In this document: piece after piece, positions 1 to 5,498 of the stretch
Numbering within the stretch: position 1 is the first letter of the stretch
Layout: each line of letters starts with the position of its first letter
Assembly: GCA_023139225.1 (NCBI GenBank)
Contig: JAGLNZ010000336.1
Coordinates: 1-6,959, forward strand
DNA length: 6,959 nucleotides
Reading direction: 5' to 3'
Source: Desulfobacula sp.
GTDB taxonomy: Bacteria; Desulfobacterota; Desulfobacteria; Desulfobacterales; Desulfobacteraceae
The notes under the pieces: generated by a model
Databases searched by the model: none
What the model saw: only the letters and a program-made list of their open reading frames with translations
What the model was told of the DNA's origin: nothing
Made by a program: the position numbers and the translations under genes

Positions 1-51
1 AAAGACCTTGAAGGGTTGCTTGATCTGTCAGACTCAGGAAGCCTTTCATAA
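1..51 (+). CDS. C-terminal end of an upstream gene (partial, unidentified)
   Basis: Reading from base 1, sixteen sense codons are followed by TAA at 49-51. They give a short acidic, leucine- and serine-rich tail (KDLEGLLDLSDSGSLS). The codons resemble those of the neighbouring genes, and the stop lies 20 bp before the rtcB start, a spacing typical of genes in one operon. An AGGAAG stretch at 36-41 sits about 30 nt before the rtcB ATG, too far to serve that start directly. Sixteen residues are too few to assign a family. The second frame is also open from base 2 to a TGA at 113-115 and would overlap rtcB, so the frame choice is tentative. Confidence 0.35.
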   Translation, partial: KDLEGLLDLSDSGSLS

Positions 52-71
52 GCCCAAAAAGCACAAAACCT

Positions 72-1253
72 ATGGCAAAAAAGGTAAAGTACACCATTTT
101 TGGGAAAGACCTTGATCCTGCTGCTGTATCGCAGATGGAAGATGCAGTAAGCCTGCCTGTTTCCGTCAAAGGTGCGTTAATGCCGGATGCCCATTTAGGA
201 TACGGGCTTCCCATCGGTGGTGTGCTGGCGGTCAAGGATGCTGTTATTCCATACGCCGTGGGGGTTGACATTGCCTGCCGGATGAAAATATCTGTGCTTC
301 CCATACCTTTTAAGGAGTATGAAACCCATAAACAGATCTTCAGGCAGGCCCTTGAAACCCAGACAAACTTCGGTGTGGGAGAGGAATTTGCCCGTCCCAG
401 GCAGCATCGTGTCATGGATGAAGACTGGTCATTTTGCCATATCGTTAAATCATTAAAAGACAAGGCCCATAAACAATTGGGAACCAGCGGTTCAGGAAAC
501 CACTTTGCAGAATTCGGCAGACTTTGCCTGGCCCGGGACGATATCGGTTTAAGGGCTGGAGACTATATTGCATTTTTGACCCATTCGGGAAGCAGGGGGG
601 CGGGGGCCAAGATAGCAGCCCACTACTCAAACCTTGCAAAAAGACTGCACCCTGAACTTGGAAGGCCGTTAAACAATCTTGCCTGGCTGGATATGAAAAG
701 GCAAGAAGGCATTGAATATTTTCTGGCCATGGAATTAATGGGGAGATATGCGTCTGCCAACCATGAAATTATTCACAATGCCGTATTGAGATTTATTGGC
801 GAAAAAGCCATTGCAACCATAGAAAATCACCATAATTTTGCCTGGAAGGAAAAAATCGGGTTGCGCTCCGTGATAGTCCATCGCAAAGGGGCAACACCTG
901 CGGATATCGGGGTTTTGGGTATCATCCCCGGCTCCATGGCTGATCCGGGGTTTATTGTCAGAGGGCTGGGCAATGATGAATCCTTAAGATCTGCTGCCCA
1001 TGGGGCCGGACGGCGAATGAGCCGGAATGCTGCCATCAAGCGATTCAATTTTAAAGATTTACAAGATATTTTACAAAAAAAAAGGATTACATTAATTTCT
1101 GCTGGACTTGACGAAATACCCATGGCATATAAAAATATTGAAGCTGTCATGGATCAACAAAAGACGCTTGTTGAAATTGTGGCAAAATTTGAACCCCGAC
1201 TGGTAAAAATGGCGCCGCCCGGCAGAAAAAAACGACGAAAAAGAAGAAAATAA
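72..1253 (+). CDS. rtcB: RtcB-family RNA ligase (GTP- and Mn-dependent RNA-splicing ligase)
   Basis: RtcB enzymes join RNA ends bearing 2',3'-cyclic phosphate or 3'-phosphate to 5'-OH ends, using GTP and Mn2+, in tRNA splicing or RNA repair in the cytoplasm. The 393-residue product carries the family signatures in order: MPDAHLGYG (37-45), GVDIACRM with metal-ligand candidates D66 and C69, GSGNHFAE with H144, THSGSRG with H171, ENHHNF with H253/H254, and AAHGAGRRMSR with H310, which matches the histidine guanylylated in E. coli RtcB (H337). LDEIPMAYKNIEAVM (346-360) is the conserved C-terminal block. The motif reads GVDIACRM instead of the usual GVDIGCGM, suggesting a divergent RtcB subgroup; the E. 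coli enzyme is about 408 residues. The C-terminus is extended by a basic tail, GRKKRRKRRK. ATG at 72 is the only reasonable start because in-frame stops lie upstream and no ATG, GTG or TTG falls between. No good Shine-Dalgarno precedes it, so translation may be coupled to the preceding gene. The AOR gene follows after 33 bp. Family assignment is secure; substrate is unknown. Confidence 0.93.
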   Translation: MAKKVKYTIFGKDLDPAAVSQMEDAVSLPVSVKGALMPDAHLGYGLPIGGVLAVKDAVIPYAVGVDIACRMKISVLPIPFKEYETHKQIFRQALETQTNFGVGEEFARPRQHRVMDEDWSFCHIVKSLKDKAHKQLGTSGSGNHFAEFGRLCLARDDIGLRAGDYIAFLTHSGSRGAGAKIAAHYSNLAKRLHPELGRPLNNLAWLDMKRQEGIEYFLAMELMGRYASANHEIIHNAVLRFIGEKAIATIENHHNFAWKEKIGLRSVIVHRKGATPADIGVLGIIPGSMADPGFIVRGLGNDESLRSAAHGAGRRMSRNAAIKRFNFKDLQDILQKKRITLISAGLDEIPMAYKNIEAVMDQQKTLVEIVAKFEPRLVKMAPPGRKKRRKRRK

Positions 1254-1274
1254 ACCTTTTTATTAACCTTTGCC

Positions 1275-1281
1275 AAGGAGG
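1275..1281 (+). promoter_or_regulatory. Strong ribosome binding site of the AOR gene
   Basis: AAGGAGG lies 5 nt before the ATG at 1287. It is the best Shine-Dalgarno match in the window and fixes the AOR start. By contrast rtcB and hisD have almost none, which suggests the AOR gene is the more strongly translated member of the rtcB-AOR pair. Confidence 0.85.
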
Positions 1282-1286
1282 AAAAA

Positions 1287-3014
1287 ATGGGAAAATTTTT
1301 AAGGGTAAATACCAAAGAAAAAACCTTTGGTTTTGAAGAAGTGCCGCAAGCTTATGCAGGTCTTGGGGGCCGGGCACTCACATCCAAAATGATTCTGGAT
1401 GAAGTGCCGGCGACCTGCCATGCGCTTGGAAAAGCAAATAAACTGATCTTTGCACCCGGTATCCTATCAGGATCTCCTGCAGCAGATTCAGGTCGGCTTT
1501 CCGCCGGAGCTAAATCACCTTTGACAGGCGGTATCAAAGAGAGTAATGCCGGCGGCCTTGTGTCACAGAAGCTGGCAAAACTCGGCATCACGGCCATTGT
1601 CCTGGAAGACAAACCCGAAACAGATGAATACAGTATCATTGTCATCAATAATGATGGGGTAAAGATCCTTCCGGCAGGCGACCTTGTCGGCAAAGGCAAT
1701 TATTCCGTCATGGAAAGCCTGAGAGATAAATATGGCAAAACCATTGGTATATTAAGCATAGGCCAGGCAGGTGAACAACGCCTGAAAGGTGCCAGTATCC
1801 AGCAGGCTGATATGAATGGAAGACCGGGGCGTGCCCATGGGCGCGGTGGTCTGGGTGCTGTGATGGCTACCAAAAAAATCAAAGCCATTGTTGTGGACGA
1901 CAAAGGTGCCCCCCGTGTTGAAGTCAAAGATTCCGAGGCCTTTAAAGCAGCCAATAAAAGATGGGTGGAGATGTTAAGAAGCCATCCGGTTTCCGGAGAG
2001 GGACTCCCCGCCTTTGGTACGGCAGTATTGGTCAATGTGATTAATGAAGCCGGGACTTTCCCTACCAAGAACTTCAGGTCCGGCCGGTTTGAACATGCAA
2101 AGGATATCAGCGGTGAAAAAATAGCTGAACTCACCGAACAAAGAGGTGGGATTACTACAGAGCCTTGCCATCCGGGTTGTGTGATTAAATGCTCCAATGT
2201 TTATCATGACAAAGACGGCAAGTATCTGACTTCCGGATTTGAATATGAAACCATCTGGGCATTTGGTGCCCATACCACCATCAAAGATATTGATGCTATT
2301 GCCATGCTGGACAGGCTTTGTGATGATTTCGGCCTTGATACCATTGAAATGGGTGTCACCCTGGGTATTGCCATGGAAGGCGGCATGATTCCATGGGGAG
2401 ACGGCAAGGCTGCCATAGATCTTTTGTCGAAAGTCGGTGATTATACCCCTGAAGGTAAAATTATTGGCAATGGCGCTTTATTCACCGGAGACGCCCTTGG
2501 AGTGGACAGGGTTCCTGTGGTGAAAAAACAGGCACTTCCGGCCTATGACCCAAGATCCTGTAAAGGGGTTGGGGTTACCTATGCCACAACTCCCATGGGT
2601 GCAGATCATACCGCCGGTTACGGTGTTACCGCCAATATCCTGGGTGTCGGCGGAACCATTGATCCCACCAAAAAAGAAGGCAATATAGAACTGTCCCAGG
2701 GCCTTCAGGTTGCAACAGCCGCCATTGATGCGGCAGGGCTGTGTCTCTTTGTCGCATTTGCCGTTATTGACAACGAGGACGGGCTTCCCACCATTGCGAA
2801 AATGATCAATGCGCAACATGGACTCTCCCTCACACCGGATGACCTTCTGGAAATTGGAAAATCAATCCTGAACAATGAAATGGAATTTAACCGGAAAGCC
2901 GGGTTTACTAAAGTTGATGATCAGCTTCCTGAAATGTTTAATGAGACATTTCCACCCCATAATACCCAGTGGGATTTTTCAATTGAGGAATTGTCAAAAA
3001 CGCTTAAATTTTAG
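1287..3014 (+). CDS. Aldehyde:ferredoxin oxidoreductase family protein (tungsten/molybdenum bis-pterin enzyme)
   Basis: Members of this family oxidise aldehydes to carboxylates (or run the reverse) with ferredoxin as electron partner, using a W or Mo bis-pyranopterin cofactor and one [4Fe-4S] cluster in the cytoplasm of anaerobes. The 575-residue protein shows the N-terminal pterin-binding domain, with GLGGRA (25-30), ESNAGG (85-90) and RPGRAHGRGGLGAVMATK (179-196). The cluster cysteines are C294, C298 and C302, plus a distal C486 in DAAGLC. EYET (319-322), YDPRSCKGVG (420-429) and ADHTAGY (439-445) are family motifs near the active site. The C-terminal FNRKAGFTKVDDQLPE (534-549) is also typical. 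The length is slightly below the roughly 605 residues of Pyrococcus furiosus AOR. The gene follows rtcB by 33 bp with a strong ribosome binding site and ends at a hairpin terminator. No ferredoxin or cofactor-maturation gene is adjacent. Substrate and metal cannot be read from the sequence. The related BamB subunit of class II benzoyl-CoA reductase is an alternative relative, but it is usually longer and sits in a bam cluster not seen here. Confidence 0.93.
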   Translation: MGKFLRVNTKEKTFGFEEVPQAYAGLGGRALTSKMILDEVPATCHALGKANKLIFAPGILSGSPAADSGRLSAGAKSPLTGGIKESNAGGLVSQKLAKLGITAIVLEDKPETDEYSIIVINNDGVKILPAGDLVGKGNYSVMESLRDKYGKTIGILSIGQAGEQRLKGASIQQADMNGRPGRAHGRGGLGAVMATKKIKAIVVDDKGAPRVEVKDSEAFKAANKRWVEMLRSHPVSGEGLPAFGTAVLVNVINEAGTFPTKNFRSGRFEHAKDISGEKIAELTEQRGGITTEPCHPGCVIKCSNVYHDKDGKYLTSGFEYETIWAFGAHTTIKDIDAIAMLDRLCDDFGLDTIEMGVTLGIAMEGGMIPWGDGKAAIDLLSKVGDYTPEGKIIGNGALFTGDALGVDRVPVVKKQALPAYDPRSCKGVGVTYATTPMGADHTAGYGVTANILGVGGTIDPTKKEGNIELSQGLQVATAAIDAAGLCLFVAFAVIDNEDGLPTIAKMINAQHGLSLTPDDLLEIGKSILNNEMEFNRKAGFTKVDDQLPEMFNETFPPHNTQWDFSIEELSKTLKF

Positions 3015-3032
3015 CAAAAATTTATAACATCT

Positions 3033-3070
3033 AAAAAAAATAAGGGCAGGCTTTCTGCCCTTATTTTTTT
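3033..3070 (+). terminator. Rho-independent terminator after the AOR gene
   Basis: The core arms TAAGGGCAG (3041-3049) and CTGCCCTTA (3055-3063) are perfectly complementary around a 5-nt GCTTT loop. They are flanked by a run of eight A on the left and seven T on the right, so the stem can extend to 16 bp. A T-tract directly after a GC-rich stem is the intrinsic terminator signature. The A-tract gives the same shape on the other strand, so it may work in both directions. It starts 19 bp after the AOR stop and separates the rtcB-AOR unit from hisD. Confidence 0.92.
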
Positions 3071-3239
3071 AATTGTAACCTTGCCTGAAAAACCATTGTT
3101 CAAATTTATTTAATGGATTTATAGATTTTCTTTTGGTATAAAAAGGGCCAAAGTATTTATATATGTCTGAAATTTATCATAATTTAAAGATCATATGATA
3201 ATCAAAATATAAACCATATTTTTTGGAATAATAAAAAAA
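3071..3239 (+). promoter_or_regulatory. AT-rich leader and probable promoter region of hisD
   Basis: Between the terminator and the hisD ATG lie about 170 bp of strongly AT-rich DNA with no credible gene. Because a terminator sits upstream, the hisD promoter should be here. The candidate -10 boxes are only moderate: TATAAA at 3137-3142, and TTATAG at 3119-3124 preceded by TTGTTC at 3096-3101 with 17-bp spacing. ATCATATGAT at 3190-3199 is a perfect 10-bp palindrome, and TTATCAT (3174-3180) pairs with ATGATAA (3195-3201), so an operator is possible. I see no histidine-rich leader peptide and no T-box-like element. The promoter positions are guesses; the existence of a promoter somewhere in this stretch is the supported part. 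Confidence 0.35.
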
Positions 3240-4535
3240 ATGAAAATATATCAATATCCTTCCAAGAGTGCAGAAAAAAAAGTAAAAGATACTATAGAAC
3301 GTGGTTTAGGCTTCTCAAAACAGGATTATAAGGCTGTTGAGACCTATCTTGAAGATGTAAAAATAAGGGGGGATGAAGCCCTTGTTGAGTATACCAACAA
3401 ATTTGATTCAAAAAAAGTTACCATTGACTCATTAAAAGTCACCCGAAAAGAGTTTGAAATCGCATTAAAAAATGTTGATGCATCATTTTTAAAAGCCCTT
3501 AACCGATCTGTGAATCAACTGGAATATTTTCATTCAAAACAAAAAGAAAACTCCTGGGTAGACACACCTAGAAATGGTGTCATGGTCGGGCAGCTTGTAA
3601 AACCTGTGAGTGTTGCCGGCATATATGCACCGGGCGCAAAAGGAGGAAAAACTCCCCTGGTATCATCCGTACTGATGGGAGGAATCCCCGCAAAGGTCGC
3701 TGGTGTTGCATCCATTAATCTTATGACCCCGCCCATGGAAAACGGTGAGATTAACCCGCATATTCTTGCAGCAGCAGACAGGATAGGAATTACTTCAGTC
3801 TTTAAGGCCGGTAGTGCCTGGGCAATTGCCGCCTTCGCCTATGGGACCCAGACCGTTCCAAAAGTGGATGTAATTGTAGGCCCCGGCAATATCTATGTGA
3901 CCCTTGCCAAAAAAATTGTGGCAGGAACAGTAGGAATTGATATGATCGCAGGGCCCAGTGAGATACTGATCATTGCCGATAAAGATGCCGATCCCCGATT
4001 TTTGGCCGCAGACCTTCTCTCCCAGGCGGAACATGATATCATGGCTTCTTCCATACTTGTTACAGATTCAGAAAATCTGGCCAAGAATACTATCGCAGCT
4101 CTTGAAAAACAGATTAAAAAACTACCCAGAAAAGATATAGCAGAACAATCCATTGATCGATTCGGTGCCGTTATGCTGGTGCCGGACATTGAAACCGGTA
4201 TTGACCTTTCTAACCGCCTTGCGCCCGAGCATCTTGAACTGATCGTCAAGGAACCCTTTGATTATATCGACCGGATACAGAATGCAGGGGCCTTATTTAT
4301 AGGGGCATATACACCTGAACCCATGGGAGATTACATTGCAGGCCCCAACCATGTCCTGCCGACTGCCGGGACGGCACGGTTTTCTTCTGCGTTAAGTGTT
4401 GAACATTTTACAAAAAAAACCAGCTTGATTCACTATTCTAAACAAGCCTTTAAGAAAGAGGCTGATGATGTGATCCGGCTTGCTGAAACCGAAGGGCTGA
4501 CCGCCCATGCAAACTCAATTAAAATCAGAAAATAA
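3240..4535 (+). CDS. hisD: Histidinol dehydrogenase (EC 1.1.1.23)
   Basis: HisD oxidises L-histidinol to L-histidine in two NAD+-dependent steps, the last reactions of histidine biosynthesis. It acts as a zinc-dependent cytoplasmic homodimer. The 431-residue length matches the family. Zinc ligand candidates are all present: Q262 and H265 in SQAEHD, D364 in GDYIAGPNH and H423 in TAHA. The catalytic pair is E330/H331 in NRLAPEHLEL. The nucleotide-binding region includes VDVIVGPGNIYV (209-220) and AGPSEILIIAD (237-247). The segment IYAPGAKGGKTPLVSSVLM is about three residues longer than the E. coli YVPGG region and marks a subgroup of HisD. Retention of every catalytic residue favours true HisD over relatives acting on other alcohols, such as the sulfopropanediol dehydrogenase HpsN. 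ATG 3240 is the only start before the in-frame TAA at 3210; GGA at 3225-3227 is a poor, distant Shine-Dalgarno. No other his genes are nearby. The stop lies 3 bp from the stop of the convergent kinase remnant. Confidence 0.95.
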   Translation: MKIYQYPSKSAEKKVKDTIERGLGFSKQDYKAVETYLEDVKIRGDEALVEYTNKFDSKKVTIDSLKVTRKEFEIALKNVDASFLKALNRSVNQLEYFHSKQKENSWVDTPRNGVMVGQLVKPVSVAGIYAPGAKGGKTPLVSSVLMGGIPAKVAGVASINLMTPPMENGEINPHILAAADRIGITSVFKAGSAWAIAAFAYGTQTVPKVDVIVGPGNIYVTLAKKIVAGTVGIDMIAGPSEILIIADKDADPRFLAADLLSQAEHDIMASSILVTDSENLAKNTIAALEKQIKKLPRKDIAEQSIDRFGAVMLVPDIETGIDLSNRLAPEHLELIVKEPFDYIDRIQNAGALFIGAYTPEPMGDYIAGPNHVLPTAGTARFSSALSVEHFTKKTSLIHYSKQAFKKEADDVIRLAETEGLTAHANSIKIRK

Positions 4536-4538
4536 GCA

Positions 4539-5421
4539 TTATTGCAATTGGTCTAATGCAGCTTTTAACTCTTTCATACTGAAAGGTTTGGGAAGTGCCA
4601 GGGCAAACCCGTAGTCCCGGCAGTTCTCCATAATCATATCGCTTGAATATCCACTGGCAATAACGGCTTTGATATCAGGATTTATTTTTAATAATTTTTC
4701 AATGGTTTGAGCCCCGCCCATGCCATGTTTCACCTCAAGATCAAGGATAACAATGCTGATTTTTACACCGGCATTCAATTGTTTTTTATAAAGCTTAACA
4801 GCTTTTTCCCCGTTTTCTGCAACAATTACTTTATACCCAAGATGTGTAAGGATTTTTTCAGATATTTCCCTGACCATTTTATCATCATCCATCACCAGAA
4901 TCATGGTGACTTTATTGTTTTCCCGTTCTTCGGATGGATGCTTTTGATGTGAAACAGGTTGGGGTTTATTAAGTTTTTCCTTTTTCTGAGAAACCGGCAA
5001 AATGATATCTACTCTGGTGCCCTTTTTGGGTGCTGATGAGATAAGGATGTCGCCTTGATGTTTTTTTATGATTGAATAGGCAATGGACATGCCGAGCCCG
5101 ATACCTTTATCTTTTCCAAGGGGTTTGGTTGAATAATAGGGTTCAAATACTTTTTCCAGATTCTCTTTTTTAATACCTCTTCCCTGGTCAATCACCGATA
5201 TAACAACAAGCTCTTTATTTGTCTGATGAGAATTAAAGACAATAGCCACCTCTTTTGACTCTTCCATTGTTTCATGGGCATTTAGAAAAATATTTTTAAA
5301 CGCTTCTTTAAGCTGCCGGGGGTCCACTTCCATCATTTGGGGAACATTCCCGATATGGAGATTATAGGGTATCTCTTTTTCTTCAGCAATCGAGTCAAAG
5401 GCCGTTCTTATATAGTCTTTA
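4539..5421 (-). pseudogene. 3' remnant of a hybrid sensor histidine kinase (HATPase plus receiver), cut by an insertion sequence
   Basis: On the minus strand the frame runs uninterrupted from 5421 to the TAA at 4541-4539. The first codons, from K-D-Y-I-R-T onward, match the segment that follows the dimerisation and phosphotransfer helices of histidine kinases. Counting from an internal ATG at 5336, the HATPase domain shows the N box NIFLNAHE (15-22), G1 box DQGRGI (50-55), F box FEPYYSTK (64-71) and G2 box GIGLGMSI (78-85). A charged linker (about 117-142) leads to a receiver domain with acidic residues D150-D152, phosphoacceptor D199, S228 in ASGYS and K250 in LPKPF. The phosphorylated-histidine domain and any sensor domain are missing. 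Upstream in frame the sequence meets TAG at 5426-5424, inside the inverted repeat of the IS1380-type element. The ATG at 5336 has no ribosome binding site, so the remnant is probably not a working protein. If expressed, it might still act as an ATPase-receiver fragment. The lost 5' part is expected beyond 6959. Confidence 0.85.
5418..5421. repeat. Candidate left copy of the target-site duplication (TTTA)
   Basis: TTTA directly abuts the left inverted repeat of the element. IS1380-family elements usually duplicate about 4-5 bp on insertion. The only base visible beyond the right repeat is T6959, which fits a second TTTA but cannot prove it. The exact boundary is ambiguous by one base because both ends also share an outer A/T (A5421 and T6959). 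Confidence 0.4.
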
Positions 5422-5439
5422 CCCTAACGTTGCATAAAA
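5422..5439 (+). repeat. Left terminal inverted repeat of the IS1380-type element
   Basis: CCCTAACGTTGCATAAAA matches the reverse complement of the right end at 15 of 18 positions. The differences are confined to positions 5, 7 and 8; the outer CCCT and the inner TTGCATAAAA are identical. The kinase frame hits TAG at 5426-5424 inside this repeat. Confidence 0.82.
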
Positions 5440-5452
5440 TTTTTCAAAAATC

Positions 5453-5498
5453 ACTTCATTTTTACGCTGCTTTTTGCAGCACATCCATAAAATGAAGT
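5453..5498. repeat. Fold-back structure spanning the transposase stop codon; possible terminator
   Basis: ACTTCATTTT (5453-5462) is perfectly complementary to AAAATGAAGT (5489-5498). Nested inside, GCTGC (5466-5470) pairs with GCAGC (5476-5480) around a TTTTT loop. The two stems are joined by unequal internal loops of 3 and 8 nt. The structure covers the last eleven codons and the stop (5464-5462) of the transposase gene. In the transposase transcript it is followed by a weakly T-rich stretch, so it may end transcription or block read-through into flanking DNA. A clean T-tract is missing, so the terminator role is uncertain. Confidence 0.5.

Noticed and set aside
2..115. A second open frame at the left edge (K-T-L-K-G-C-L-I-C, then lysine-rich) overlapping the rtcB start and ending at TGA 113-115.
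   Set aside because: It would overlap rtcB by more than 40 bp, and its composition within the overlap is just the shifted reading of MAKKVKYTIF. The frame ending at 49-51 gives normal gene spacing.
1221..1250. Close resemblance of GRKKRRKRRK to the basic region of HIV-1 Tat.
   Set aside because: A ten-residue Lys/Arg string converges easily by chance. The codons are the A-rich ones of the host, and nothing nearby suggests a viral or synthetic origin.
1700..2197. Long minus-strand open frame opposite the AOR gene, with others opposite rtcB (827-1150), AOR (2478-2819) and hisD (3893-4249).
   Set aside because: These are shadows of well-supported genes: no family motifs, low-complexity composition, and no ribosome binding sites.
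1287..3014. Assignment of the AOR-family protein as BamB of class II benzoyl-CoA reductase.
   Set aside because: The protein is shorter than I expect for BamB and no other bam genes are adjacent. The motifs only support the general AOR family.
4707..4952. Plus-strand open frame of 81 codons inside the kinase remnant, and one of 64 codons at 5816-6010 inside the transposase.
   Set aside because: Both are antisense to strongly supported coding frames, contain no recognisable domain, and are rich in Phe/Ile codons as expected from reversed Lys/Asn codons.
5400..5460. Outward promoter at the left end of the insertion sequence driving the kinase remnant.
   Set aside because: TATATA at 5414-5409 and TTGAAA at 5447-5442 are present on the minus strand, but the spacing (27 bp) is far from 17 bp and no better -35 is seen. 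No ribosome binding site precedes the remnant's ATG either.
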